Virus record (IMG/VR): IMGVR_UViG_3300021519_000916
Location: 1-64,000 of that record
Source: a virus
DNA: 64,000 bases
Strand: one strand, 5' to 3'
Each line of letters starts with the position of its first letter. Position 1 is the stretch's first letter. This document shows, piece after piece, positions 1 to 7,205 of this stretch. The position numbers and the translations under genes were made by a program. The notes beneath the pieces are model-generated. The model was not told the origin of the DNA, made no database searches, and saw only the letters and a list, made by a program, of their open reading frames with translations.

Positions 1-116
1 ACGGCAAGCTCACAGGCGGTTGCAGTTTCTGCAAGCATGGGTTGACTGACAACCGTAGCCTGGCAGTGGGGTATGGCCCGGTTTGTGCTAAGAACTTTGG
101 CTTGGTGTGGGGTTAA
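1..116 (+). CDS. C-terminal end of a DUF6011-like zinc-binding protein (partial)
   Basis: Reading from base 3, an open frame runs to a TAA at 114-116. The visible 37 residues hold CSFC followed by a GPVC element and a KNFG tail. This Cys-x2-Cys, LTD, GxGPxC arrangement resembles the short DUF6011 zinc-ribbon domain found at the end of many phage and plasmid proteins. The start lies outside the window, so the full protein is unknown. Family assignment is by motif only. Confidence 0.55.
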   Translation, partial: GKLTGGCSFCKHGLTDNRSLAVGYGPVCAKNFGLVWG

Positions 117-124
117 TATTTTGG

Positions 125-153
125 TTGCCCAATAAATCCATTTGCCGTATAAT
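125..153 (+). promoter_or_regulatory. Sigma70-type promoter
   Basis: TTGCCC at 125-130, a 17-base spacer and TATAAT at 148-153. It sits in the 68-base gap before the gene at 185, which has a GGAG ribosome binding site near 174-178. Confidence 0.6.
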
Positions 154-184
154 ATACACATAAACTAGCGAAACGGAGAAATAA

Positions 185-454
185 ATGAAGACACCACAAG
201 TCCCGGCATTACAAGGAATGACCCCAATGGGTTTTAAAGACACCCGTCCGCAATTTGATCGCGAACGTCATGGTTCGTTGTATGACCGCGGTAGTGCAGA
301 TTCCTGGTATAGCCGTAATGCAGATCCGCATTGGTATCCGGAAGGCTCTTACAATGGTGATCCGGTGCTGGAACTGACTCCCGAAGAATGCAACGAATAT
401 CTAGCAGGCTACGAGGACAATGAAAAGTCCGGTGGAAAAAAGGATTGGCAATAA
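185..454 (+). CDS. Small conserved phage protein, unknown function
   Basis: This 89-residue acidic, Asp/Tyr/Trp-rich protein has no signal peptide or membrane segment. The N-terminal half has an RPQFDRERHGSLYDRG stretch, the middle WYPEG, and the C-terminus a GYEDNE and KKDW ending. I recall this layout from small unknown proteins of T4-like phages of aquatic bacteria, but I cannot name a function. It follows a sigma70-type promoter and good ribosome binding site and is the first of a run of overlapping small genes. Its stop overlaps the next start by one base. Confidence 0.7.
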   Translation: MKTPQVPALQGMTPMGFKDTRPQFDRERHGSLYDRGSADSWYSRNADPHWYPEGSYNGDPVLELTPEECNEYLAGYEDNEKSGGKKDWQ

Positions 455-783
455 TGTTGGCTATTAAAGAAATTACTGTATGGAAGGGCATTTCGCGTCA
501 GCCCAACCATACGTATTTAATGGACGGCGACAAGATAATTGCCTACAAGCAATGGCACACTGGTGAGCCTATTTACTCTAAAACACCCTTGCGAATGGAT
601 AAACGATATCGCAAGTTTGTAGAAGTAGAAGTGTCCCAATTTAAAAATATACCTCAGGTTGCAAGCAATACCAAAACTGTGCAAGGCAGTAAGGGTAACG
701 TATATACAGTGGACTTGGATGCAGGCTCGTGTTCGTGTCCGGGATTTTCATTTCGCGGTAAATGTAAACACGTTGAGGTCTAG
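454..783 (+). CDS. SWIM-type zinc finger protein
   Basis: This 109-residue protein starts at the ATG overlapping the previous stop (TAATG). A TTG nine bases upstream also keeps the frame open but is less likely. The C-terminal third has CSCPGFSFRGKCKH, fitting the SWIM pattern Cys-x-Cys-xn-Cys-x-His that binds one zinc and usually DNA or protein. The N-terminal part is a basic, beta-rich region without a recognisable domain. Its role is unknown; a nucleic-acid contact is an inference from the finger. Confidence 0.7.
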   Translation: MLAIKEITVWKGISRQPNHTYLMDGDKIIAYKQWHTGEPIYSKTPLRMDKRYRKFVEVEVSQFKNIPQVASNTKTVQGSKGNVYTVDLDAGSCSCPGFSFRGKCKHVEV

Positions 784-784
784 C

Positions 785-1147
785 ATGAAAAATAACATAA
801 TTGATTTTGATGAAGCAGTAAGCAATTTACGTTATATGGGATTGGTGATACCACCGCATACGCAAGAATGCTTGGAAAATTATTATATACGTGGCTACGA
901 GCCAGGTGGGTTTGTTTCGGCAATGCTGGCACGTGATTACGACCGTGCTATAACTATTGCCGATCAAGCCAACCGACAGATGTTTTGGGCCATTGCAACA
1001 TGGATCAAGGAAAATTCTCCCGAAGGTAGCTATGGCGATTACGCTACTATAACTGATTGGTGTTGCGATAAAAACCAACGCAGAACATTGTTTGCTGATT
1101 CTGCTGAGGAAAAGTTTATGTGGCAAAAACTAAAGGACAAAGCATGA
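785..1147 (+). CDS. Conserved phage protein, unknown function
   Basis: The 120-residue protein starts at ATG 785 one base after the SWIM gene's stop; upstream in-frame starts would run far into that gene. It looks soluble and helical, with an N-terminal segment containing VIPPHTQ, a central GYEPGGF turn and a C-terminal MWQKLKDK. The segment around GYEPGGFVSAMLARD, with its Gly-Gly-Phe and alternating charged residues, resembles unknown proteins of T4-like phages. No catalytic motif is visible. It is translationally coupled to the next gene by an ATGA overlap. Confidence 0.65.
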   Translation: MKNNIIDFDEAVSNLRYMGLVIPPHTQECLENYYIRGYEPGGFVSAMLARDYDRAITIADQANRQMFWAIATWIKENSPEGSYGDYATITDWCCDKNQRRTLFADSAEEKFMWQKLKDKA

Positions 1148-1302
1148 GGACAAGTGAATTTCGACGATGGGTCCACGAGATATGGCGCCGCAATTGTGAC
1201 GAACATGACGAAGTAAACGAAAACCGATATACGCAAAAACAGTATTTTCAAATGTACAAGTATTGGTTAAAACGAGAATTTCAATTTCAAAGGACAAAAT
1301 GA
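1144..1302 (+). CDS. Small phage protein, unknown function
   Basis: A 52-residue very charged, aromatic-rich protein. The ATG overlaps the preceding TGA (ATGA), which fixes the start; an upstream GTG-type start would be buried in the neighbour. It contains RRWVHEIWRRNCDEHDE and a Tyr/Trp-rich helix with YFQMYKYWLKREF. Such short helical proteins recur in T4-like phages, but I do not know the role. Confidence 0.6.
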   Translation: MRTSEFRRWVHEIWRRNCDEHDEVNENRYTQKQYFQMYKYWLKREFQFQRTK

Positions 1303-1478
1303 GCGAGCACCATAAGTGTAACGTATGCAGTTGTGATTACACCGACGACGAAGGCGGAATGGAAGGATATTTTGGTATGCTTCCTGTAACATTTTGCCCA
1401 ACTTGTTTTAGCTGTATGTGTGACATGGCCGCACAATTTTTAACCGCAGACGACTTAAAGGAAAAACAAGATGCCTAA
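1299..1478 (+). CDS. Small zinc-ribbon-like protein
   Basis: This 59-residue protein begins at the ATG overlapping the previous stop. It has two Cys pairs, CNVCSC near residue 6 and CPTCFSCMC near residue 35, separated by an acidic linker, so it probably folds around a structural zinc. There is no other domain. Its small size and position in the early cluster suggest an adaptor or regulatory protein, but no function can be named. Confidence 0.6.
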   Translation: MSEHHKCNVCSCDYTDDEGGMEGYFGMLPVTFCPTCFSCMCDMAAQFLTADDLKEKQDA

Positions 1479-2109
1479 TTGGTGCCAAAATACATTAGTA
1501 CTCAAACACGAAGACCCGGTGATGATTAAGCGGGCTGAAGACTCGTTTGCCAAAGGTGCATTTCTAAACGAATTTATTCCAGTGCCCAAGAGCCTACATA
1601 TTGTAGCAGGCCGCGTGGGTGATCCTGATGAGCAGAAGAAGCTCGACGAACAGGAAGAACTCAACCGTGAAATATACGGCTATGCCAATTGGTATGACTA
1701 CTGCGTCAACGAGTGGGGAACCAAATGGGACATTGGCCATAGTGATGGCATCAATGATGTTAAAACAAATGAAATTGTATTTTATTTTGATTCTGCTTGG
1801 TCTCCTCCGACTATCGCTTACGAAAAGCTGATAGACCTAGGGTTCACTGTAGAAGCAACCTATTACGAAGGCGGAATGTCGTTTTGTGGTACGTTTGATA
1901 TGAACGGTGATCAATATTACGACCTATCGGATCTAAATGCCACGGAAGTTGCTAGTACTATACCTAGTGAGTTAGATATGTCATATGGTATTAGTGAGCA
2001 AATGGCCGAAATGGAACGCGAGGCTGAAGATGATGTTACTGCATGGTACAAAGATGGCGTAGAAGAAGTGGGACTTGAACCCCATGTGATCAAAAAAGAC
2101 AATGGTTGA
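1471..2109 (+). CDS. DUF1281-like (YubB ferredoxin-like domain) protein
   Basis: The 212-residue protein opens with MPNWCQNTL, the signature start of the DUF1281/Api92 family, whose N-terminal domain has a ferredoxin-like fold and is common on plasmids and phages. A central Trp-rich stretch (WYDYCVNEWGTKWDIG) and a beta-rich segment ending in SFCGTFD follow. The last 50 residues are acidic and probably helical. No ferredoxin iron-sulfur ligands are present; the name refers to fold. The family's function is unknown. The gene overlaps its upstream neighbour by 8 bases. Confidence 0.7.
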   Translation: MPNWCQNTLVLKHEDPVMIKRAEDSFAKGAFLNEFIPVPKSLHIVAGRVGDPDEQKKLDEQEELNREIYGYANWYDYCVNEWGTKWDIGHSDGINDVKTNEIVFYFDSAWSPPTIAYEKLIDLGFTVEATYYEGGMSFCGTFDMNGDQYYDLSDLNATEVASTIPSELDMSYGISEQMAEMEREAEDDVTAWYKDGVEEVGLEPHVIKKDNG

Positions 2110-2126
2110 CCATTAATTTAAATGGT
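2106..2126 (+). promoter_or_regulatory. TTGACC box with ACCATT-N6-AATGGT dyad
   Basis: TTGACC at 2106-2111 runs into an inverted repeat, ACCATT (2109-2114) and AATGGT (2121-2126) with a 6-base loop. The same geometry occurs in the promoter at 2398-2426, but here no -10 hexamer follows. It may be an operator, a small mRNA hairpin, or a decayed promoter copy. Confidence 0.4.
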
Positions 2127-2142
2127 AACACGGAGATCGATA

Positions 2143-2397
2143 ATGAAAACTAAAGAACCTATAATCCATCAGGACTACTTTGGACATGAACTTCGGAACG
2201 GTGACTTCGTTGTATTTTACGGTTGGAAAACCTTCCAAGTCGGACAAGTGCAAAAGTGTACTCCCAAGTTGGTATTAGTAAAGGGATTTGATCGCCGTAT
2301 CTCAACAGATCCGTTCCGTAAGTATGGTCACGAATGTCTCAAAGTTGATGAGCAAGAAGTTACTATGTATCTGCTGAAGAAGACACACAAAAGATAG
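2143..2397 (+). CDS. Small phage protein, possible SH3-like fold
   Basis: The 84-residue protein starts at ATG 2143, which has a CGGAG ribosome binding site 8 bases upstream; an earlier ATG at 2122 has none. The sequence alternates charged and hydrophobic residues (GDFVVFYGWKTFQVGQVQK), as in small beta-barrels of the SH3 or KOW type. The C-terminus is basic. A function in nucleic-acid contact is possible but not shown. Confidence 0.6.
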   Translation: MKTKEPIIHQDYFGHELRNGDFVVFYGWKTFQVGQVQKCTPKLVLVKGFDRRISTDPFRKYGHECLKVDEQEVTMYLLKKTHKR

Positions 2398-2426
2398 TTG
2401 ACCATTAAATCAAATGGTGCTATAAT
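2398..2426 (+). promoter_or_regulatory. Sigma70-type promoter with extended -10 and spacer dyad
   Basis: TTGACC at 2398-2403, 17-base spacer, TATAAT at 2421-2426 preceded by TG (TGC before TATAAT). The spacer carries the inverted repeat ACCATT-N6-AATGGT (2401-2418). It drives the DNA ligase gene. Confidence 0.8.
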
Positions 2427-2457
2427 AGTTGTATTGTATAGTTAATAAGGAACACAA

Positions 2458-3759
2458 ATGAACAAGCCGTGGGAAGTGATTGCTGAGCTAGAACTGGATA
2501 ATAGTCGCTTGGTTAAAGAAGCTATCATCCGTAGGGAAAGCGAAGCTGGAAATTTAGAATTGTTCCGCGGATTTCGTGCGGCATACGATGCTATGGTTAC
2601 ATTTGGTGTTAAGAAAGTTGAAGAGAAAAAAGGTGATGGTAAGGGTATTAGTTCCGATGCCTTTTGGAAAGTGGCCGAGGAACTTAGCAATCGGACTATC
2701 ACAGGCAATGCCGCAATTACTGCCATAAACTTTTTGCGTATGAACGCAAAAGAGCAAGAATGGAACCAGTGGTATCGACGTATCCTTATCAAAGATATGC
2801 GTTGTGGTACTAGCGATAGCACCATTAACAAACATGCCGCGGAACATTTCCATGTGCCTGTTTTTGAATGCCAACTTGCACATGATGGTGCCAAACACGA
2901 AAGCAAAGTGTCTGGTAAAAAGATCATTGAAGTCAAGTTGGATGGTGTACGTGTTATCACAATTGTATACCCAAGTGGGCAAGTTGATCAGTACAGCCGT
3001 AATGGTAAAGAGCTTGTTAATTTTGAGCACGTTAAAAAGCAGATTGCTAAACATGCGATCTTTTTTAAAGTGCCAATGGTGCTTGACGGTGAAATTATGA
3101 GCGCAAACTTTCAAGATCTAATGCGCCAAGTGCATCGTAAAAGCGATGTTAAGGCCAATGATGCTGTATTGAACTTGTTTGATATGTTGCCCCTTAGTGA
3201 ATTCCAAGAGGGCAAGAGTAAACTGAATCAAAGTCAACGTAGTCAACAATTGGCATCTTGGTTTGCGCCAATTGCAGATCATATGCCCAATGTTAGTGTA
3301 TTGGGACAAGAAATTGTTGATTTGGATACTGAGGCTGGCAAGGCTCGTTTTAAAGAGATCAATACCACAGCGATTGCAGGTGGATACGAAGGCATTATGA
3401 TTAAAGACCTTGGTGCTGTATACGAGTGTAAACGTAGCACCGCATGGCTTAAACAGAAACCCTTTATTGAGGTTTCATTGACTGTAGTAGGCACCGAAGA
3501 GGGCACTGGTAAGAATGTTGGCAAGCTCGGTGCATTAATTGTAGAGGGTATAGATGATGGTAAACTTATTAGGACCAATGTCGGTTCGGGACTCACTGAC
3601 GTTGATCGGGATAGCTTCTGGAGTAGCAGGACTAGCCTTGCTGGTAAAGTTGTCGAAGTTAGGGCTGACGCGGTTACGCAAAATCAAGACGGATCGTACA
3701 GTTTGAGGTTTCCGCGTTTTAAATGTTTTCGTGGTTTTGCTATAGGAGAGAAAATTTGA
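2458..3759 (+). CDS. ATP-dependent DNA ligase (T4 gp30-like)
   Basis: This 433-residue enzyme seals nicks in duplex DNA through a ligase-AMP intermediate. The nucleotidyltransferase motif I lies at about residues 159-165 (VKLDGVR), with Lys160 as the predicted adenylated lysine. Motif III-like DGE follows near residue 205 (VLDGEIM), motif IV EGIMIK near residue 310, and a Lys-rich motif V (WLKQKP) near residue 335. The C-terminal part is an OB-fold domain. Length is close to T4 ligase (487) but shorter at the N-terminus. It has its own strong promoter and AAGGAA site. It would join Okazaki fragments with the polymerase encoded at 59.6 kb. Confidence 0.92.
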   Translation: MNKPWEVIAELELDNSRLVKEAIIRRESEAGNLELFRGFRAAYDAMVTFGVKKVEEKKGDGKGISSDAFWKVAEELSNRTITGNAAITAINFLRMNAKEQEWNQWYRRILIKDMRCGTSDSTINKHAAEHFHVPVFECQLAHDGAKHESKVSGKKIIEVKLDGVRVITIVYPSGQVDQYSRNGKELVNFEHVKKQIAKHAIFFKVPMVLDGEIMSANFQDLMRQVHRKSDVKANDAVLNLFDMLPLSEFQEGKSKLNQSQRSQQLASWFAPIADHMPNVSVLGQEIVDLDTEAGKARFKEINTTAIAGGYEGIMIKDLGAVYECKRSTAWLKQKPFIEVSLTVVGTEEGTGKNVGKLGALIVEGIDDGKLIRTNVGSGLTDVDRDSFWSSRTSLAGKVVEVRADAVTQNQDGSYSLRFPRFKCFRGFAIGEKI

Positions 3760-4154
3760 TAGATTGTTTGATTTTAGGAGATAGTATTGCTGTAGGGACT
3801 CATCGGTTCAAACAAGAGTGTGTGGCCTATGCCACTGGTGGACTTAATAGTAAGCAATGGTTTGATCGTAATGTGGGCAAGAGCCCGTATATCGCCAAGA
3901 CTGTTATTATTAGTTTAGGAACAAACGACCATCAGTATATTAAAACCGAAAGTGAATTGCGTACACTAAGGGCATTGACTAAAGGTGATCGCATTTACTG
4001 GATATTGCCCGCTATCAAGCCAGACATCCAAAACATTGTACGCAAAGTAGCACAAGAGAATGGCGACGTAGTATTGCCCATTACAAGTTTACAAGCAGAC
4101 AAGATACATCCAAGTTGGGCCGGGTACAAACAAATTGCAAAGGAAACGCAGTGA
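3756..4154 (+). CDS. SGNH/GDSL-family hydrolase
   Basis: A 132-residue protein probably starting at TTG 3756, whose last bases overlap the ligase TGA and which follows a TAGGAG site. SGNH block I is at the very N-terminus (LGDSIAVG, nucleophile Ser10), the Gly/Asn block is SLGTND near residue 60, and the catalytic His block is DKIHPSWAGY near the C-terminus. The family hydrolyses esters or acyl groups on lipids or sugars. A short size without signal peptide suggests a cytoplasmic or virion-associated role. The substrate is unknown. Confidence 0.75.
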   Translation: MIDCLILGDSIAVGTHRFKQECVAYATGGLNSKQWFDRNVGKSPYIAKTVIISLGTNDHQYIKTESELRTLRALTKGDRIYWILPAIKPDIQNIVRKVAQENGDVVLPITSLQADKIHPSWAGYKQIAKETQ

Positions 4155-4414
4155 TAGCACTAGGTATTGACATAAGTTATCCGTACAGCGATCGGTGGGC
4201 TAATGTATATGCCATTGGTGGGGCCTTAACTGAAAACAAGAGTTGGGAGTTTCAACTTATGAAAACCAACACTATTGTTCAACTGAATATTAATGTTACC
4301 TCTGCACAAGATCATGCAGGACTTAAAGTAGAAGTAGGATTCTTAGGATACACCGCAGAGTTTAACTTGCACGATAATAGACATTGGGATTACGAAAACA
4401 AACACTGGCAGTAG
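4151..4414 (+). CDS. Phage protein, unknown function
   Basis: Translation most likely begins at GTG 4151, overlapping the SGNH gene's TGA by 4 bases and preceded by an AAGGAAAC site. The 87 residues are beta-rich (IVQLNINV, LKVEVGFLGY) with an HWDYENKHW ending. No motif is recognised. Tight coupling to the SGNH hydrolase suggests co-expression only. Confidence 0.6.
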   Translation: MIALGIDISYPYSDRWANVYAIGGALTENKSWEFQLMKTNTIVQLNINVTSAQDHAGLKVEVGFLGYTAEFNLHDNRHWDYENKHWQ

Positions 4415-4449
4415 TATACAAAGACGAAGACTAATATAAAGGAATTAAT

Positions 4450-4656
4450 ATGTCATACGATCCAAAAGCAATAAAAATTGGTAAAGCAACAAAGACAATG
4501 GCGGCTAATATTCTTGACGCCCACGAGCGCGGCGCTTTCATCCGTATGTTTGTACGTGTAGCGGAAAATGAAGCAATGGGACGTTCAAGCCGTAATCAAG
4601 CGGGTAGTAAGGGCAATAAAGGCAACATCAAAGGCACACCACCTGCGGCAGAATAA
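4450..4656 (+). CDS. Small basic phage protein, unknown function
   Basis: This 68-residue protein follows an AAAGGAAT ribosome binding site. The N-terminal 45 residues could form two helices; the C-terminal 20 are Gly/Lys/Asn-rich and probably disordered. It has no known motif. Its stop overlaps the following start by one base. Confidence 0.6.
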   Translation: MSYDPKAIKIGKATKTMAANILDAHERGAFIRMFVRVAENEAMGRSSRNQAGSKGNKGNIKGTPPAAE

Positions 4657-5267
4657 TGGGACAGGTATTTAGACAAGCAGAGCAGTATCTAGATCAGCTT
4701 GGGTATGATGGGGAGTTCATTGAAATAGGTACTAGTCGCAACGGCGATGATGGTAGTACCAAAACTTTGGCCGAATGGGCTACTCGGTTAGGTACTACCC
4801 TTACTACTATAGATGTGGATCCTGTAAATTGTCAGTTCGTGCAAAATTTGCACATACTGAATTGCACAATACTGAACGCCAAAGGCGAAGACTATTTGTA
4901 TACTCGTAACTATAGCCTATGCCCAATTAATTTCCTATATTTAGATAATTTTGATTGGGACTGGCATCCAGAAAAGACCGAAGACTTTATCCTGGAACAG
5001 CAGGTTAGATACCAACAATTAGGTTTGGCCATGAACAATGTTAATAGCCAACGTGCCCATTTAGCGCAAATGATTTATGCATTGCCACACATGGCTGATG
5101 TATGTTTAGTAGTATGTGATGATACATGGTTTAATAAATGGTGGGGACACTATTCGGGTAAATCGGGGGCAGTAATTCCGTTCCTGATGGACAAAGGATT
5201 CGATATACTGTACACAGAAGAACAGCCAGTGTATGGGACAATATTAGGTCGCGGAATAAAGACATAA
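4656..5267 (+). CDS. Class I methyltransferase-like protein
   Basis: The 203-residue protein has a Rossmann-type start: an FIEIGTSRNGDDGST glycine-containing loop near residues 21-35, then TTIDVDP near residue 50, matching SAM-binding motif I and the acidic residue after strand 2. The later FLYLDNFDWDW and CLVVCDDTW segments look like strands 4 and 5. This resembles the Methyltransf_24 group often seen in phages with glycan or nucleotide-modifying genes. Substrate unknown. Confidence 0.55.
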   Translation: MGQVFRQAEQYLDQLGYDGEFIEIGTSRNGDDGSTKTLAEWATRLGTTLTTIDVDPVNCQFVQNLHILNCTILNAKGEDYLYTRNYSLCPINFLYLDNFDWDWHPEKTEDFILEQQVRYQQLGLAMNNVNSQRAHLAQMIYALPHMADVCLVVCDDTWFNKWWGHYSGKSGAVIPFLMDKGFDILYTEEQPVYGTILGRGIKT

Positions 5268-5271
5268 TTAG

Positions 5272-5277
5272 TATAAT
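5272..5277 (+). promoter_or_regulatory. Probable -10 box (TATAAT)
   Basis: A TATAAT hexamer 25 bases before the ATG at 5302. No good -35 is visible at the usual distance, so this is weaker than the other promoters in the window. Confidence 0.35.
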
Positions 5278-5301
5278 ACAATTTTACAAAGCGAGAACAC
5301 A

Positions 5302-5595
5302 ATGGAACAAACTCAAGAATCATTTTTAGGGTTACTTACTACACCGGAAGAAAGAAACAAGTGGCTCACAAATTTGCTGTGGGAACACGACTGCGAGGTT
5401 ACTTTTACCAAGGTAGATGGAAGTGTGCGAACCATGCCTTGCACCCTTAGAAAGGAAGCAATGCCAGCCCGAGAGGCAAGTACCTTACACGAAACACGAC
5501 TGTACAAGCCCGAGACTATCCGAGTCTATTGTTTGGATAAGAATGAATGGCGCAGTTTCCGTGTAATGAACGTAACTGATGTTAAAGTACTATAA
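5302..5595 (+). CDS. WYL_2/DUF2693-like Sm-fold protein
   Basis: The 97-residue protein has the pattern CEVTFTKVDGSVRTMPCTL, a linker, and a C-terminal EWRSFRVMNVTDV. This is the arrangement of small phage proteins in the WYL_2 (formerly DUF2693) family, predicted to have an Sm-like SH3 barrel. The family is suspected to bind nucleic acid or ligands, but its role is not established. A GCGAGAAC site lies before the start. Confidence 0.65.
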   Translation: MEQTQESFLGLLTTPEERNKWLTNLLWEHDCEVTFTKVDGSVRTMPCTLRKEAMPAREASTLHETRLYKPETIRVYCLDKNEWRSFRVMNVTDVKVL

Positions 5596-5816
5596 TGGTT
5601 AACTCTAAAATAGATCCAAGCATCTTTGAACCCAAGATTGAAAAGACATCAGATTCGTCATGGTCTATTTCGTTAGAAGAAGATCCAGAAACTGGAGAAC
5701 TAGTTTTGCCACTACCCGACGAATTACTTGCCCTCCAAGGATGGGAAGTTGGCGACGAGCTAACTTGGGAATTTAACAAAGACGGAACAGCAGTAATAAC
5801 AAAAAAATCCCCTTAA
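5595..5816 (+). CDS. AbrB/SpoVT-like swapped-hairpin protein
   Basis: This 73-residue protein contains LPLPDELLALQGWEVGDELTWE, the strand-helix-strand pattern of SpoVT/AbrB antitoxin-type DNA-binding domains, followed by a short C-terminal strand. Its ATG shares one base with the previous TAA. It may act as a small transcription regulator; that is inferred from the fold pattern only. No toxin partner is adjacent. A bidirectional terminator follows. Confidence 0.5.
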   Translation: MVNSKIDPSIFEPKIEKTSDSSWSISLEEDPETGELVLPLPDELLALQGWEVGDELTWEFNKDGTAVITKKSP

Positions 5817-5840
5817 TCCAATAACTTTTAGATAATAAAA

Positions 5841-5865
5841 AAGCCCACTTATGCGTGGGCTTTTT
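5841..5865. terminator. Bidirectional rho-independent terminator
   Basis: Stem AGCCCAC/GTGGGCT with TTATGC loop, preceded by an A-run and followed by a T-run (5841-5865). It ends plus-strand transcription after 5816 and minus-strand transcription of the 5.85-6.25 kb gene. The minus-strand open frame ends inside it. Confidence 0.85.
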
Positions 5866-6040
5866 CATATGCTTGGAGAGCTAACTGTCTAGCTAACCAT
5901 AATCTAAATTTTACATAGTCTGATAATTCAATATCTTCGTGAACTATCTTACCAAACTCGCCAGATTTTCGATTACGTCCAAATGTGACTTCATCGTCTA
6001 AGATGAAGTCATCATTATCATCATCTAGACCATACTTACT
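5849..6040 (-). CDS. Orphan acidic C-terminal domain without its own start codon
   Basis: On the minus strand an open frame continues past the stop of the small secreted protein (6036-6248) in the +1 frame. About 62 residues look like real protein: an acidic start, KYGLDDDNDDF, then GEFGKIVHEDIELSD and a helical WLARQLALQAYEKAHA tail. There is no ATG, GTG or TTG in this frame after the upstream stop. Skipping one base at AAG-T-AAG would join it to the upstream protein. It could be a frameshifted fusion, use a rare start, or be a remnant. The last codons lie in the terminator stem. Confidence 0.4.
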   Translation of the reverse strand, partial: SKYGLDDDNDDFILDDEVTFGRNRKSGEFGKIVHEDIELSDYVKFRLWLARQLALQAYEKAHA

Positions 6041-6248
6041 TAGCGGCTGGAGTAGCGGCTTTTGCGTCTGCTTTAGGTGCGTCTTTCTTAGCAGGTTCGC
6101 TTTTTGCAGGCTTTTTGTCGTCTTTCTTAACTTCAGCTTTAGCGGCTGGAGCCGTAGCAGGAGCAGCCTTGTCAGCAGCCTTAGGTGCGTCAGCGGCAAT
6201 AGCGGATAATGCAAACATGGATGCTACGATTAAAAATAATGATTTCAT
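6036..6248 (-). CDS. Small secreted Ala/Lys-rich protein
   Basis: The 70-residue minus-strand protein has a clear Sec signal: MKSLFLIVASMFALSAIAAD, cleavage probably after AIA. The mature part is about 50 residues, almost only Ala, Lys, Pro and Asp, so disordered and probably periplasmic. The start is set by an AAAGGAAA site. An alternative upstream frame extension lacks such a site. It is isolated on the minus strand between plus-strand genes and may be a late accession (moron-like). Function unknown. Confidence 0.6.
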   Translation of the reverse strand: MKSLFLIVASMFALSAIAADAPKAADKAAPATAPAAKAEVKKDDKKPAKSEPAKKDAPKADAKAATPAAK

Positions 6249-6316
6249 GATATTTCCTTTTAGGTTATACACAATTCTCACTGTGTAATATAATAACGCA
6301 TAGACCACGAAATCAG

Positions 6317-6345
6317 TTGACACAAATCCAAAATAAATGTAAAAT
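6317..6345 (+). promoter_or_regulatory. Sigma70-type promoter predicting a leaderless mRNA
   Basis: TTGACA at 6317-6322, 17-base spacer, TAAAAT at 6340-6345. The expected +1 (about 7 bases after the -10) coincides with the A of the ATG at 6352. No ribosome binding site precedes that gene. Confidence 0.75.
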
Positions 6346-6351
6346 GAATAT

Positions 6352-6771
6352 ATGTCTAAACCAAATAACTTAGAATCGGTTCTTGCTACTGCACAATGGA
6401 TTTCGGATAAAGTTCAAGGTGATATGGTATATGCACAACACCTGTATGCGGCACTATGCAATAACGATTTTCAACAGAATGATATGTGGCCCATATTAAA
6501 AAACGAAATATGGAGTTGCTCATGGCGACATGCTGGTAGTATCGTGGCTGGCCTAGAAGGCCAAGGAGATTACATGAACTGGTATTGTAGTGGTATAAAA
6601 CTAGATCCGTTGAGCCAAGATGAATTTGATGCACTATCAGAGGAAAATAAGGCCCATTACAAGAAAACAAGCTCGTATGTTAGCGAAGGTGTAGTGACCG
6701 ACGAAATAAGAGAAGACTTATTTAAACTAGGTTGGAACGTTGTGTCGGATCCCGATGATTCTACAATTTAA
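6352..6771 (+). CDS. Conserved phage protein, paralogue of the gene at 7254
   Basis: A 139-residue protein with a core shared with the 7254 gene: AQHLYAALCNN, a WPILK segment, CSWRHAG and a DYMNWYCSG motif. Several invariant Trp and Cys residues suggest a compact folded domain. The C-terminal half is more divergent and acidic. This pair recalls unknown proteins of aquatic T4-like phages. It appears to be translated from a leaderless mRNA. No function is known. Confidence 0.7.
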   Translation: MSKPNNLESVLATAQWISDKVQGDMVYAQHLYAALCNNDFQQNDMWPILKNEIWSCSWRHAGSIVAGLEGQGDYMNWYCSGIKLDPLSQDEFDALSEENKAHYKKTSSYVSEGVVTDEIREDLFKLGWNVVSDPDDSTI

Positions 6772-6797
6772 TGCAAACAGAATGGTTAAATTAGTCG

Positions 6798-6826
6798 TTG
6801 CAATTACAAAATAATTCGTGCATAAT
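6798..6826 (+). promoter_or_regulatory. Sigma70-type promoter
   Basis: TTGCAA at 6798-6803, 17-base spacer, CATAAT at 6821-6826. It lies 44 bases before the HTH gene at 6870, leaving room for the AAAGGAG site. Confidence 0.6.
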
Positions 6827-6869
6827 ACTGAAATGCTGTAAGAACAGCGTATTAACTAAAGGAGACATA

Positions 6870-7160
6870 ATGTCTATTTCCGTAAAACTAAAGAAGTTTG
6901 ATTTGAAAACTAAGCAGGGTAAGTTGTTTCAAGCGTTGGTATTGAACCGCGAGACTTTGAGCCCAGCTCAAATTAGCAAGCGTTTTGGTATTAAGAACCC
7001 AACTGCTACTATTAGCGACATCCGTCAACGTGGTTATGCCATTTATGGTAACCAACGTGTTGCTGGTAATGGCGTTAAAGTTACTGAATATCGCCACGGT
7101 GAAGCTAGCCGTCGCATGGTTGCTATTGCTTACAAAGCAATCGCAGCTGGTTTGGTCTAA
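6870..7160 (+). CDS. Helix-turn-helix DNA-binding protein
   Basis: The 96-residue protein starts at ATG 6870 after a strong AAAGGAGA site; an upstream in-frame extension lacks one. Residues around 30-60 form a winged HTH-like unit: LSPAQISKRFGIKNPTATI followed by SDIRQRGYAIY, the recognition helix and wing. A short basic C-terminal helix follows. It probably binds DNA as a small regulator. It has its own promoter and terminator, so is a single-gene unit. The regulated target is unknown. Confidence 0.7.
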   Translation: MSISVKLKKFDLKTKQGKLFQALVLNRETLSPAQISKRFGIKNPTATISDIRQRGYAIYGNQRVAGNGVKVTEYRHGEASRRMVAIAYKAIAAGLV

Positions 7161-7205
7161 TTCTAGACCAATTTGACTTGAATTAATTCTACATTCAAGC
7201 CACCC

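Noticed and set aside
659-784. Longer N-terminus for the gene at 785
   Set aside because: The extension lies entirely in the SWIM gene's second half in another frame; ATG 785 directly follows that gene's stop.
5985-6209. Plus-strand frame opposite the small secreted gene
   Set aside because: Ser/Phe-rich shadow of the Ala/Lys codons on the other strand; no start signal.
7174-7179. Second TTGACT as a promoter for the gene at 7254
   Set aside because: No -10 at a suitable distance; the next bases run into the terminator.
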